A stretch of DNA of 64,000 nucleotides from Longimonas halophila (GCF_002554705.1 NZ_PDEP01000010.1:62001-126000), one strand, 5' to 3'. Counted from the first letter of the stretch, positions 16,802-26,200 are shown. Program-made: numbers and translations. Notes: generated by a model from the sequence alone, not told the origin.

Positions 16802-17665
16802 CTACGGCAGCACCGCCACGGCCCGAAGCGGCGCGCCGCCCGCGCCTTCAATCTTCATGGGCAGCGCCATGAGGTGCGCACCCGTAGCAGGCAGGTCGTT
16901 CAGGTTGGTGAGGTTCTCGAAGACGGCAATGTTCTCCGGAAAGAGAATCCGGTGCGCGGCAAAGTCCTCCGACGGCCCGTAGTCGATGCTGGGTGTATCC
17001 AGCCCAATGGCCTGAATGGATCGGTTCGCGACCAGCCACTCCGCAGCATTGGGATGCAAGCCCGGAAACTCCAGGTCGGGCAGGGCCTCCTCGCCGCGTT
17101 CGTCGGTGCCCATGTACGCCTCGCGGTCGGGGTAGAACTGCGCCGAGCCCGTATTCAAGAGCACCATGGCGCCGTCGGGAATGCGACCGTGCTCGGCCTC
17201 CCATGCCTCGAAATCGGCCACCTGCACTTGATAGAGGCGGTCGTTGGTAGCCTGCTCGCGCACATCGATTACGACAGCCGGACCGATAAGCCGATCTACG
17301 GGGATCTCCTCGACGGTGAACTGCTCCTCGGCGGCCTCGGCGCTTTCAGCGAAGTGAAACGGCGCGTCCATGTGCGTGCCGCCGTGCTCAGCGCCGGTAA
17401 AGACGTACGAACTGTAAAAGTAGCCGTTGGTCTCGCCCACGAACTCTTCCGTCAGCTCAAACTCCTGGGTCGCGGTGGGCCAGTAGATGCTTTCGGCGTT
17501 AAAGGAATGCGAGAGGTCGACCAGTTCGCCATCGGGGAAGGCAACAGCGGTCGTGTCGGAATCAGACGCTTCGGGTGCATCGGCGTTGGGCGACGGGGCC
17601 TTGCATGCTGTGAGTGTGATCAGCAGTACGGAAGCGAGAACAACGGAGGGGAGCAAGCGCGGCAT
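16802..17665 (-). CDS. Cyclase-family lipoprotein (kynurenine formamidase-like fold)
   Basis: The 287-residue product has a lipoprotein signal (LASVLLITLTAC) and an acidic Ser/Asp linker. The domain that follows is of the putative-cyclase family (PF04199): DLSHSFNAESIYWP, then GTHMDAPFHF (the HxGTHxDxPxHF metal motif), IDVREQAT and a C-terminal GAHLMALPMKIEGAGGAPLRAVAVLP. Relatives include arylformamidase KynB and isatin hydrolase; the substrate here is unknown. The lipid anchor places it outside the cytoplasm, unlike KynB. ATG at 17665 is preferred over GTG at 17680. Two direct repeats bracket the gene. Confidence 0.85.
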   Translation of the reverse strand: MPRLLPSVVLASVLLITLTACKAPSPNADAPEASDSDTTAVAFPDGELVDLSHSFNAESIYWPTATQEFELTEEFVGETNGYFYSSYVFTGAEHGGTHMDAPFHFAESAEAAEEQFTVEEIPVDRLIGPAVVIDVREQATNDRLYQVQVADFEAWEAEHGRIPDGAMVLLNTGSAQFYPDREAYMGTDERGEEALPDLEFPGLHPNAAEWLVANRSIQAIGLDTPSIDYGPSEDFAAHRILFPENIAVFENLTNLNDLPATGAHLMALPMKIEGAGGAPLRAVAVLP

Positions 17666-17754
17666 GGTAAAGCGCAACACGTGTGTAGTGAAATCTGTGG
17701 CAGTGAAGCCAAGATGAACAACGCGGCGGTGGATTGCAAGCAGGAAGGAAGGAA

Positions 17755-17819
17755 GGATGGCGATCTGCGCTTGGGCATGCTGCCAATCTCCGTAGGGACA
17801 CGGCGCGCCGTGTCCCTAC
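17755..17819 (+). repeat. Dispersed repeat with GTAGGGACA palindrome, copy right of cyclase gene
   Basis: About 65 bp starting GGATGGCGATCTGCG and ending in a perfect 28-nt palindrome at 17792-17819 (left half GTAGGGACACGGCG). It is the direct-repeat partner of 16448-16511. Confidence 0.75.
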
Positions 17820-17828
17820 ACCGCCCAA

Positions 17829-17863
17829 CAAAAAAACGCCCCGACCCTGCATGGATCGAGGCG
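17829..17863 (-). terminator. Rho-independent terminator of the Old Yellow Enzyme gene
   Basis: Read leftward: CGCCTCGATCC, a short loop, GGGTCGGGGCG, then seven or more T. The 11-bp stem (G-T wobbles allowed) and T-run lie 46 bp after the stop codon of the leftward gene. Confidence 0.8.
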
Positions 17864-17908
17864 CGTTGTGCTGTTCAGCGTGTGCTGGCAGAGCCAAACC
17901 GAAGCGTG

Positions 17909-19000
17909 TTACGCCGCGGCTTTCTGTTCCTCGACTTGGTCCAGCGTCGGGTAGTCGATGTAGCCTTCGGCATCGCCGCCGTAGAAGGTGCTTTCGTCCC
18001 ATTCGTTGAGCGGGGCATCCTGAGCGAAGCGCTCCGGCAGATCCGGGTTCGCCAGGAAGAGGCGCGCATACGCAATCAGGTCGGCGCGGTCGGCTTGCAG
18101 AGCCTCTTCACCGGATTCGCGCTCGTAGCCGCCGCAGATGATGTGCGTGCCGTCGTAGGCTTCGCGCATCAGGGCCGAGGCGGTCTCGCCGGTAGGCAGT
18201 TCCGTCTCTACCGTGTGCAGGTAGGCCAGGTCGTACTCGCTCAGCACCTCGCCCGCGCGGCCAAACGTCTGGATCGTGTCGTCGTCGTGCATGTCGTTGA
18301 AGGTGCCGCCAGGCGAAAGGCGCACGCCCACGCGGTCGGCATCCCACACCTGCAAGACGGCCTCGGTCACCTCGCGCAGAAAGCGCAGGCGGTCGGCGAG
18401 CGTGCCGCCGTAGCGGTCGGTGCGCTTGTTGGTGCCGCTCTGAATGAACTGATCAATCAGGTAGCCATTGGCGGCGTGGATCTCTACCCCGTCGAAGCCG
18501 GCTTCTTTGGCCGAGGCCGCGCCGTGGCGGTACTGCTGCACCACCTCACGGACCTCATCGGTCGAGAGGGCGCGCGGGGTGGGGAACGGCTCCATCTCGA
18601 ACGAGGCCGTCATCGCCTCGCCGTCTGCTGCAATCGCTGAGGGGGCCACCGGCTTGGCGCCGTCGTGGTACGACCCGTGCGAGATGCGGCCCACATGCCA
18701 CAGCTGACTGAAGATGCGTCCGTCGGACTCGTGCACCGCGTCGGTGATGTGCCGCCAGGCTGCAATCTGCTCCTCGCTGTGGATGCCCGGCGTGTTCGGA
18801 TAGCCCTGTCCGAGCGGCGTGACCTGCGTGGCTTCGGTGATGATAAGCCCCGCCGAGGCGCGCTGCGTATAATAGGTCGCCATCATATCGGTGGGCACCG
18901 TGCCCGAATCACCGGCGGCGCGGTTGCGCGTCATGGGCGCCATAATCACGCGGTTGGGCAGCGCCAGCGGGCCCAGGTCGTACGAGGAAAGAAGCTTCAT
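17909..19000 (-). CDS. Old Yellow Enzyme family alkene reductase (NADH:flavin oxidoreductase)
   Basis: A 363-residue FMN-dependent TIM-barrel enzyme. It shows NRVIMAPMTRNRA at the N-terminus, IITEATQV, QLWHVGRISH (His/active-site region), GFDGVEIHAANGYLIDQFIQSGTN (HxxN pair that binds substrate), RTDRYGG, VGVRLSPGGTF and a C-terminal DLIAYARLFLANPDLPERF. This matches the NemA/xenobiotic reductase subgroup, which reduces activated alkenes with NAD(P)H. The ATG at 19000 gives the family start (MKLLSSYDLGPLALPNRV). It is transcribed leftward, divergent from ypdA; the 289-bp gap holds AT-rich sequence but no firm promoter. Confidence 0.92.
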   Translation of the reverse strand: MKLLSSYDLGPLALPNRVIMAPMTRNRAAGDSGTVPTDMMATYYTQRASAGLIITEATQVTPLGQGYPNTPGIHSEEQIAAWRHITDAVHESDGRIFSQLWHVGRISHGSYHDGAKPVAPSAIAADGEAMTASFEMEPFPTPRALSTDEVREVVQQYRHGAASAKEAGFDGVEIHAANGYLIDQFIQSGTNKRTDRYGGTLADRLRFLREVTEAVLQVWDADRVGVRLSPGGTFNDMHDDDTIQTFGRAGEVLSEYDLAYLHTVETELPTGETASALMREAYDGTHIICGGYERESGEEALQADRADLIAYARLFLANPDLPERFAQDAPLNEWDESTFYGGDAEGYIDYPTLDQVEEQKAAA

Positions 19001-19289
19001 AGCTGCGATGGGCGTTGGTGAGAAGATAAACCTACAAATCAACCGCACGAACCGGCACCGATAGGCAGAAGTGCCACGCTTGCGTACCCGTTTCAACAAT
19101 CTTACAGCCTGTCGTATTCCCCTGAAAACAGTGTTGAATTACAAAACTCTGTGTTTAAACATATTCTTTTGGGGGGATACGCAGCATAGTGCCCGATCGC
19201 AACGAAGTCTGCAAGCGTGAAACTGCACGCTCACCCGTGGGCTTTAACCTCATCGGTACAGGTTGTTGTCAAGGTGCTCATTTATACGC

Positions 19290-20276
19290 ATGTCCGATAT
19301 GCAGGATGTAGTGATTATTGGCGCGGGTCCGGTGGGACTGGCGTGCGGAATCGAAGCGAAGCGGCGCGGCCTTTCGGCGCGCATCATTGACAAAGGGGCG
19401 CTCTGCAACTCGTTTATTGGCTACCCCACGCGCATGGAGTTCTTCTCCACGCCGCGTCCGCTGGAGATTGGCGGCTACCCCTTTGCCACGCGCGACTACA
19501 AGCCTCGCCGCGAGGATGCGCTCGATTACTACCGGCGCGTAGCGGTAGCCGAGGAGCTGGACATTCGCCTGTACGAGCGCGTCACCGATCTGGAGGGCAC
19601 GCCGCAGGACTACACGGTCGTTACCGAACAGGGCACGCACCGCACGCGCAACGTGGTGGTGGCCACCGGGTTTTACGACATCCCCAACCGGCTGGGCGTG
19701 CCGGGCGAGGAGCTCGACAAAGTGAGCCACTACTTCAAGGAGCCGTACCCGTACGCGCTGCAAGACGTGGCGATTGTGGGCGCAGGCAACTCCGCCGCCA
19801 AAGCCGCGCTGGCCTGCCACCGCAGCGACGCCAACGTGACGATGATCATCCGCGACGATGCCATCGACGAGGGCGTAAAGTACTGGATTAAGCCCGACCT
19901 GGAGAATCGCATCAAAGAAGGCTCGATCACGGCGTACTTTGAGAGTGAGGTGACGGCCATCACCGACGACACGGTCGAGATGGATACGCCTGAGGGGCCG
20001 GTGACCATCGCCAACGACTTTGTGCTTCCGCTGATTGGCTACAAGCCGAACTACGCGCTCCTGGAGACGATGGGCGTGGCGATCCGCAACGACGCGGCCC
20101 GCACGCCGGTGCACGACGAAGAGGGCGAGACGTTCGAGACGAATCGCGAGGGGCTCTACCTGGCGGGCACCATCTGCGGCGGCTGCGACACGAGCCGCTG
20201 GTTCATCGAAAACGGACGCTTCCACGCCGAGAAGGTGATGGACCACATCGCTGAGCGGCTGGCGGTGGCGGCGTGA
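19290..20276 (+). CDS. ypdA: YpdA-family bacillithiol disulfide reductase-like flavoprotein
   Basis: A 328-residue two-dinucleotide-binding flavoprotein: VVIIGAGPVGLACGIEAKRRG (FAD site), FSTPRPLEIGG, VVVATGFYDIPNRLGVPGE, VAIVGAGNSAAKAALACHR (NADPH site) and GLYLAGTICGGCDTSRWFIENGR at the C-terminal FAD contact. It lacks the CxxC of thioredoxin reductase, as in YpdA, which uses NADPH to keep bacillithiol reduced. Bacillithiol synthesis genes are not in the window, so the link is by family. The ATG at 19290 starts just before the FAD motif. Confidence 0.88.
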   Translation: MSDMQDVVIIGAGPVGLACGIEAKRRGLSARIIDKGALCNSFIGYPTRMEFFSTPRPLEIGGYPFATRDYKPRREDALDYYRRVAVAEELDIRLYERVTDLEGTPQDYTVVTEQGTHRTRNVVVATGFYDIPNRLGVPGEELDKVSHYFKEPYPYALQDVAIVGAGNSAAKAALACHRSDANVTMIIRDDAIDEGVKYWIKPDLENRIKEGSITAYFESEVTAITDDTVEMDTPEGPVTIANDFVLPLIGYKPNYALLETMGVAIRNDAARTPVHDEEGETFETNREGLYLAGTICGGCDTSRWFIENGRFHAEKVMDHIAERLAVAA

Positions 20277-20315
20277 AGGATACGCCAGTTGTGACCTGTC
20301 GACGGAGGGCCTTCC

Positions 20316-20996
20316 CTACCAATGCACACCCAGACTCAGTCCGGGGCGCACCAGGCCCTGTCGCGGTCCGGCGAGGGCGACGGAGAGCGTGGGCGCCAGT
20401 ACCAGTCGGGTGGAGGAGCCAGTGGAAGTCATGAGTCCGGGAGCGGCTTCGAGCCACAGGTGGTCGTGCGTGCTACCGCGGTGCAGCCACTGCGCCTCAG
20501 CATCCAGACGAATGCGCTGAAGCCAGTCCGCGCCGCCTGAGGTCCAGGTGTGCACGGGCGAGCGGAGGCCGACGGTCGTTTCCAAAAATACGCGTTCGGT
20601 GCGGAGCGCAGGGTCGGGCTGAGCGAGCTGTTGCGAGCGGATGCCCACCGCTGCATACGGAAAGACCGCCGGACCTGCGCCCGAGTCGTAGCGCAGGGTG
20701 CGTCCCACACGCAGGCTCAGCGCGGCGGCCGATCCGCCGGCGGCCGCGATGCGTACATCCGAAAAGAGCGCGTTGAAGGCGGGGGCAAACACAGCATAGA
20801 GCGCCGCGCCCACGATACAGCCCGCTATACTGTCGGCACACTCATGGTCGTTGCCATCCGGCGGTGGCGGGTAGTTCGTCGTGTCGGCTACGGATGGGGG
20901 CGCGCTGCGGGACGATACGGGAGAAGCTGCAGCAGTCGTGTATCCAACAAGCAGCAGCCCGGCCACAACGCACATCCAGAAACAAGAAGAACGCAT
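20316..20996 (-). CDS. Hypothetical exported protein, possible outer-membrane barrel
   Basis: The ATG at 20996 gives 226 residues with an N-terminal signal-like segment (MRSSCFWMCVVAGLLLVG). A Pro/Ser-rich linker, two cysteines (HECADSIAGC), a short hydrophobic stretch and a C-terminal half of alternating beta-strand pattern follow (LRVGRTLRYD, VFLETTVGLRS, LVLAPTLSVALA, LVRPGLSLGVHW). The closing aromatic Trp and strand pattern suggest a small outer-membrane beta-barrel, but I do not recognise a family. It runs toward ypdA and ends 39 bp from it. Confidence 0.6.
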   Translation of the reverse strand: MRSSCFWMCVVAGLLLVGYTTAAASPVSSRSAPPSVADTTNYPPPPDGNDHECADSIAGCIVGAALYAVFAPAFNALFSDVRIAAAGGSAAALSLRVGRTLRYDSGAGPAVFPYAAVGIRSQQLAQPDPALRTERVFLETTVGLRSPVHTWTSGGADWLQRIRLDAEAQWLHRGSTHDHLWLEAAPGLMTSTGSSTRLVLAPTLSVALAGPRQGLVRPGLSLGVHW

Positions 20997-21276
20997 ATCG
21001 GGAGAGCAACTTGGTGCGGTTGGTGCGAGCGTATCGGGGACAACGTATTGCAAATCGGTCGGGCAGAGCAAGAAGGACATCCCCAGGGGTTCACATAGCC
21101 GCCTGCACGGCCCGGGTCGTCACATTGGGTGTTGCGCACGCCGATCGTAACACAAGCGCTACGCAGAAGCAATCCTGAGGTAACATTGCGCCCTTACGTT
21201 ATGCGATGCATCAGAACAGGGCTGCCACGCGCAGCCATGATGCATTCTTGCTTTACCTCGTAAGTCCCGATGTACT

Positions 21277-24084
21277 GTGCGGTATCTGGTTACAACGCTC
21301 GCTGTAACGTTTGCACTTCTTGGAGGCGCAGGGATGCCCATTGCATCCGCCCAAACCGGTACCATTGCTGGCGTGGTGGTGGATGCTGAGCAGGGCGATC
21401 CCCTGATTGGAGCTACAGTCGCTATTGTGGGCACGACGCAGGGCACGGCGGCCGATCTGGAAGGCCGCTATCGCCTCGCCAACCTGGATCCAGGCGAATA
21501 CGACGTACGATTCTCCTACACCGGCTATCAGGCAAAAATCGTTGAAGGCGTTTCGGTGGAGGCCCGAGAGACGACCCGCCTCGACATTGATCTCACCTCC
21601 GAAACCAGTACGCTCAACGAAGTGACTGTGACCGCCCAGGCGGCGCGTGACTCCGAGGCGGGGCTGCTGCGCCAGCGCCAGCGTGCCTCGGGCGTGAGCG
21701 ATGCCATCAGCGCCGAGGCCATTGGCCGCTCGGGCGCGGGCAATGCTGCCGATGCCATGAGCAAGGTGACGGGCGCATCGGTGCTCGAAGGCAAGTACGT
21801 AAACATGCGCGGGCTGCAAGGGCGCTACGTAGATACGCAACTCAATGGCACGGACCTGCCCAGTTCCGATCCGGATGGAAACAGCGTAGCGCTGGATCTC
21901 TTCCCGTCGAACATCATCGACAACATCGTCGCTACAAAAACCTTCACCCCTGACCGGGCGGGTAACTTTACGGGCGGATCGATTGATATTGCGACGAAAG
22001 CGCTGCCCGACCAGTTTTTCTTCAGTGCTTCCATCTCGTCCTCTTTCAACACTGAAGTCGGGCTTGGCGGCGATGTGATGCGTCCGACCGGAGGGCTCAA
22101 CTCGGTGCCCGATGCTGCACAGGGCGATCTGCCCTCGACCCTGGGCCAAGCGTTTAACGACGACGCTGCAGCAGACCGACTCAACGCAGCCACGCGTGCG
22201 TTTGCCACTCCCATTGTACCAGCCGAAGAATCTGTTGTCGGGAACCAAAGCATCGAAATTGCCGCCGGCAATCAATTCGAGGTGCTCAACGGGCGGGCGC
22301 TGGGCGTCATTGGCTCATTCTCGTACGATCGCTCGTTCGACGGCTTTTCGGGCGGCACCACTGCGCGGTTTCAGCAGGTGGGTGTGGCCTCCGAGACTCT
22401 GAACCCAACGGCCGACTTTACCACACAGAAAGGCGTAGAAGAGACGCTCTGGAGCGGATTTGTAGCAGCCGCGTTTCAGATCACTCCGCAGCATGAGATC
22501 GGGGCACGCTTGCTGTACAACACCGGAACCGAAGAGGAGGCGCGCATTGAGTCTGGGGCACTGCCCCGCGACCTGAGCGGCGATCAGGTGTTTCAGACGC
22601 GTGCGCTGCGCACGACCGAGCGTTCGGTGCGGTCGGGCCAACTGCGGGGGACGCATCAGTTTGGCGATGAGGGACTGCGGGCCGAGTGGTCGGCGTCCCT
22701 TGCTGAAACCACGCGCGACGAGCCCGACTACCGCTTCTTCTCCAATCAATTCTCGACTGCCGGGGCTGATACCACCTTTGGCATCTCCCGCTCTATCTAC
22801 CGCGCTCCCACACGTTTCTTCCGCGACCTGACCGAAGACAATCAGTCGGCCAAGCTCACGCTTACGCTTCCTGTCGGCGAGGCGCAGATCAAGTCGGGCG
22901 GCCAACTCACGCTTCGTTCGCGCACGTTTCGTGAACAACGGTTCGAGCATCTGAGTGACGAAGCACGCTTTCGAGGCAATCCCAATGCCTACATCAACGA
23001 ACAGGCCGGTCTCATTGGCAGAGACGAACGGGGACGCAACCAATTTGGAACCTACGTACTCAACCGTACGCAGCCAACGGGCAATTACGATGGCGAGCAG
23101 GACGTGTATGCCGGGTTCGCGATGGCCGAGGTGCCGGTGCCGGGTGTTGAAACCCTGGAGTTCATCGGCGGGGTGCGCGTGGAGCACACAGACATGTCTA
23201 TCGCGACGGTGGACAACAGCCGAACGGGCGAGTTTCAGACGACAGATCTGCTCCCCTCTGCCAATCTCGTGTGGGAAGTGCAGCCCGATATGAACCTAAG
23301 GGCGGCCTACGGACGCACCCTGGCGCGCCCGTCGTTCCGCGAGTTCGCGCCCTTTAACTCGTTCAACTTTGTCGGCGATTACGTCGAAATAGGCAATCCC
23401 GATCTCACTCGCACGCGCATTCACAATCTGGATCTGCGGTGGGAGTGGTTCATGCGCGGCGGCGAACTGCTCTCCGTGGGCGGATTCTACAAGTCGTTTA
23501 CCGATCCCATCGAGCGTACGGTCGATCCGCTGGCAGCTGGGTCGGATGTGGTAGTGGAGTACCTGAATAAGTCGAGCGCCACGGTGTACGGCCTCGAAGT
23601 AGAAGCGCGCACCCAGCTCGATCGCCTGGCCTCGTGGCTGCGATACGTGCAAGTGGGCGCCAACGTGTCGCTCATCCAGTCACAGGTCGACCGCAGCGAA
23701 GAAGAGCTCGACGCAATCCGCGCCTTCGACGACAACCCCAGCACCACGCGCCAGCTGCAGGGCCAGTCGCCGTATCTCGTCAACCTGAACGTAAGCTACG
23801 AAAATCCCGACAGCGGAACGAGCCTGAATGTCCTCTACAACCGGTTTGGCGAGCGCCTTGATACGGTAACGCGCAACGGCCTCGACATCTTCGAAGAGGC
23901 CCGCGGCACGCTCGACGTGACGGCCTCGCAGGCGCTCATGCACGGCATCACACTGAAGGCATCTGTCAAAAACGTACTGGATGCTGAGTACGTCACGTCG
24001 CAATCCTTCCGTGGCACCACCTTTGTCAACGACCGCAATCCACTGGGGCGCACCGTGTCGGTCGGCGTGTCATACGGACTCTGA
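21277..24084 (+). CDS. TonB-dependent outer-membrane receptor with CarboxypepD_reg domain
   Basis: The 935-residue product starts at a GTG that leads into a signal peptide (VTFALLGGAGMPIASAQ). Residues about 27-110 form a carboxypeptidase-regulatory-like beta domain (GTIAGVVVDAEQGDPLIGATV), typical of Bacteroidota receptors. A plug domain follows to about 230 (VNMRGLQGRYVDTQLNG), then a beta-barrel ending in NPLGRTVSVGVSYGL. It should import a ligand with TonB/ExbBD energy. The gene for an acidic lipoprotein follows at 189 bp, as in receptor/surface-lipoprotein pairs; this is not a classic SusD. The ligand is unknown. Confidence 0.9.
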   Translation: MRYLVTTLAVTFALLGGAGMPIASAQTGTIAGVVVDAEQGDPLIGATVAIVGTTQGTAADLEGRYRLANLDPGEYDVRFSYTGYQAKIVEGVSVEARETTRLDIDLTSETSTLNEVTVTAQAARDSEAGLLRQRQRASGVSDAISAEAIGRSGAGNAADAMSKVTGASVLEGKYVNMRGLQGRYVDTQLNGTDLPSSDPDGNSVALDLFPSNIIDNIVATKTFTPDRAGNFTGGSIDIATKALPDQFFFSASISSSFNTEVGLGGDVMRPTGGLNSVPDAAQGDLPSTLGQAFNDDAAADRLNAATRAFATPIVPAEESVVGNQSIEIAAGNQFEVLNGRALGVIGSFSYDRSFDGFSGGTTARFQQVGVASETLNPTADFTTQKGVEETLWSGFVAAAFQITPQHEIGARLLYNTGTEEEARIESGALPRDLSGDQVFQTRALRTTERSVRSGQLRGTHQFGDEGLRAEWSASLAETTRDEPDYRFFSNQFSTAGADTTFGISRSIYRAPTRFFRDLTEDNQSAKLTLTLPVGEAQIKSGGQLTLRSRTFREQRFEHLSDEARFRGNPNAYINEQAGLIGRDERGRNQFGTYVLNRTQPTGNYDGEQDVYAGFAMAEVPVPGVETLEFIGGVRVEHTDMSIATVDNSRTGEFQTTDLLPSANLVWEVQPDMNLRAAYGRTLARPSFREFAPFNSFNFVGDYVEIGNPDLTRTRIHNLDLRWEWFMRGGELLSVGGFYKSFTDPIERTVDPLAAGSDVVVEYLNKSSATVYGLEVEARTQLDRLASWLRYVQVGANVSLIQSQVDRSEEELDAIRAFDDNPSTTRQLQGQSPYLVNLNVSYENPDSGTSLNVLYNRFGERLDTVTRNGLDIFEEARGTLDVTASQALMHGITLKASVKNVLDAEYVTSQSFRGTTFVNDRNPLGRTVSVGVSYGL

Positions 24085-24158
24085 CATGCGCTCTCCTGTA
24101 CCTCGTACCTGGCGGGTGCGCTACGATGCATGCGCCAGGCCATAAGCATCCACCTAAT

Positions 24159-24190
24159 GAAGGGACGCAGCCATTGCGGCGCGTCCCTTC
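24159..24190 (+). terminator. Hairpin after the TonB receptor gene
   Basis: GAAGGGACGC (24159-24168) pairs with GCGTCCCTTC (24181-24190) around a 12-nt loop. There is no strong T-run, so it may attenuate rather than stop transcription into the lipoprotein gene. Confidence 0.55.
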
Positions 24191-24272
24191 GGTGGTTCAA
24201 GGCGGTATGTTACCAAAACAAAAACAGACCGCCTCCTCATAGTTCTGCGTATTCATTCCGAAGTCTGCACCT

Positions 24273-25910
24273 ATGACCTTATTCTCAACAACATCGAAAC
24301 AGCCGTCCCAGACCGGGCAGACGGCGTGGTACCGAATCTTGAGCGTGACTGCACTGGTCTTCATGCTCGTGCTTGCCGGATGCGATGACGATGATGACGA
24401 CGGGGTTGTAACGCCTCCTGGCGAAGATCCTGAGCCGTTCACCGTAGCCACCTACGACACCACCGAAACGAACGGCGTTACCGAAATCACGGTATCAGAT
24501 GACGAAGACGATCTCGGCATTGGATACGTCAACGAAGACGGCGACGAGGTCAACGAAGTGACGTGGACGAATGACAACGTCTACAAGCTTGACAACTTTG
24601 TCTTCGTGCTCGAAAACCAGACGCTTAACATTGAGCCCGGCACAATCATCAAAGGCGTAGCTGGATCGGGCGAGAACGCAGCGGCGCTCATTGTGACGCG
24701 GGACGCGCAGATTTTTGCGGATGGCAATCCCGGAAGTGACGATCCGGCCCAGGCCGATCCGATCATCTTCACTGCCGAAGCTGACCCTGTAACCCCGAAC
24801 ACGGCTCCAGCCGACGATATCGGCCTTGGGCGTGACACCCGTGGCGAGTGGGGCGGTGTGATTCTGCTGGGCGATGCCGGGCTGAACTCGACACCGGGCG
24901 AAACCAATATTGAGGGCGTACCGGGCGATGAGCGCACGCTTTATGGCGGAGACAACGACGACCATGACATTGGCGTCTTCCGCTTCGTGTCCATTCGCCA
25001 CACCGGCACGCAGCTTGGCAACGGCGACGAGATTCAGGGCCTTACGCTCGGCGGCGTGGGTAACGGCTCAACCATCGAATATGTCGAGTCCTACGCCAGC
25101 GACGACGACGGCTTTGAGTGGTTCGGCGGAACCGTGAACCAGCGTCACATGATTGCGGCCTGGGCCTCCGATGACTCCTTCGACATGGACGAAGGCTACC
25201 GCGGGAGCAACCAGTTCTGGCTCGCGGTACAAGCGGGCGACGAAGCCGGTCGTATTGCCGAGCAAGACGGTGGCACCGATCCCGAAGCCGGCACCCCCTT
25301 CGCCGATGTGCGTGTGGCCAATGCGACGTATATTGGCATTGGCCCCGAGCTTGCGGATGCAGACGTTGCAGGCGACGGAAACGATCCCTTCATCATCCAC
25401 CGCGATAACAACGCCACGTCGTACTTCGGATCCGTATTCATGGACGGACGCTTGAACGCGGGGCTGCAGATTGAAGACTTAGCCTCAGGTGAGGATAGCC
25501 GCGAGCGCTGGTCAGACGGTGATCTCCGCTACGAAAGCAATCTGTGGTGGAATATCGGCCCGGACTTCGATCCGGAAGCCACCACCTTCGAAGACATCAT
25601 CCAGCTTACGGGCGATGGCGACGGTGGCGAAGACTTCCGTACCAATCTGGCTGATTACCTACGCGAGGAAGGCAACCTGTTCGGCACCGAACTGCCGATC
25701 ACGAGCATCAACCGTGACAGCGGGGGGCTCATCCAATCGTTTAACCCGCTTGCTGCGGGCGAAGCCACGACCGCCCCGGCAGAACCCAGCGAGTTTGACC
25801 GACCCGGCGTAAACGGGACCTACCAGTCAGTTGATTACCACGGCGCCTTTGGCACCACCAACTGGGCCGACGGCTGGACGCTCCTGAGCCGCACTGGCGA
25901 ACTGGAGTAG
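24273..25910 (+). CDS. Acidic beta-rich lipoprotein partnered with TonB receptor
   Basis: A 545-residue lipoprotein: MTLFSTTSKQPSQ, a hydrophobic core, then VLAGCDDDDDDG. Six Asp directly after the lipid-bearing Cys resemble the acidic export signals of surface-exposed Bacteroidota lipoproteins. The rest is Asp/Gly-rich with turns such as SVRHTG/SIRHTGTQLGNG, IEYVESYASDDDGFEWFGGTVN and SFDMDEGYRGSNQFW, suggestive of a right-handed beta-helix. It ends in a WADGWTLLSRTGEL segment. It likely binds the ligand for the neighbouring receptor. The acidity also suits a halophile. No enzymatic motif was recognised. Confidence 0.75.
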   Translation: MTLFSTTSKQPSQTGQTAWYRILSVTALVFMLVLAGCDDDDDDGVVTPPGEDPEPFTVATYDTTETNGVTEITVSDDEDDLGIGYVNEDGDEVNEVTWTNDNVYKLDNFVFVLENQTLNIEPGTIIKGVAGSGENAAALIVTRDAQIFADGNPGSDDPAQADPIIFTAEADPVTPNTAPADDIGLGRDTRGEWGGVILLGDAGLNSTPGETNIEGVPGDERTLYGGDNDDHDIGVFRFVSIRHTGTQLGNGDEIQGLTLGGVGNGSTIEYVESYASDDDGFEWFGGTVNQRHMIAAWASDDSFDMDEGYRGSNQFWLAVQAGDEAGRIAEQDGGTDPEAGTPFADVRVANATYIGIGPELADADVAGDGNDPFIIHRDNNATSYFGSVFMDGRLNAGLQIEDLASGEDSRERWSDGDLRYESNLWWNIGPDFDPEATTFEDIIQLTGDGDGGEDFRTNLADYLREEGNLFGTELPITSINRDSGGLIQSFNPLAAGEATTAPAEPSEFDRPGVNGTYQSVDYHGAFGTTNWADGWTLLSRTGELE

Positions 25911-25960
25911 TGCCCACACACTGCGGCGAGTGAACAACGCGCTGCGGTGTTGAACAAGTC

Positions 25961-25998
25961 TGCCCGCTGTGCCACGACCCGGCGCAGCGGGCATTTTT
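25961..25998 (+). terminator. Rho-independent terminator after the lipoprotein gene
   Basis: TGCCCGCTGTGCC (25961-25973), a 7-nt loop, GGCGCAGCGGGCA (25981-25993), then TTTTT. The 13-bp stem has one G-T wobble. Confidence 0.85.
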
Positions 25999-26023
25999 GT
26001 TGTTGGGGGAGCCACACCCACCC

Positions 26024-26051
26024 GTAGGGATACGGCGCGCCGTGTCCCTAC
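26024..26051. repeat. GTAGGGATA palindrome, third copy
   Basis: A 28-nt palindrome (left half GTAGGGATACGGCG) with one wobble position, nearly identical to 17792-17819, without the 36-bp upstream part found in the other two copies. Confidence 0.7.
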
Positions 26052-26108
26052 ATCCAACACAGAGCCACTCGCGAATATTGAACCGGGTACAGGGACAATG
26101 CCCCAGAA

Positions 26109-26200
26109 TCAGTACCACAGCGGCGCAATGCGCTCCAGGGCGCGTTTGCTGACCTGCCGGTTCTGCGCCTCGATCGAATCGCGGCGCTCGATGTCGAAGG
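26109..26200 (-). pseudogene. Orphan 3' end of the acuC-like deacetylase gene (92-bp direct repeat)
   Basis: These 92 bp match 27142-27233, the last 30 codons plus stop of the deacetylase gene, in the same orientation with three differences. All three are third-position changes that keep the amino acid (Tyr TAC/TAT, Ala GCC/GCT, Ile ATC/ATT; C here, T in the intact gene). The stop codon is kept. Similarity ends sharply at 26200. The two copies bound 941 bp that contain two small genes and a MITE. Confidence 0.85.

Noticed and set aside
16760-18640. 626-residue plus-strand open frame
   Set aside because: It lies antisense across the cyclase and Old Yellow Enzyme genes, both of which have clear family motifs; composition is Arg/Val/Gly-rich as expected for a shadow frame.
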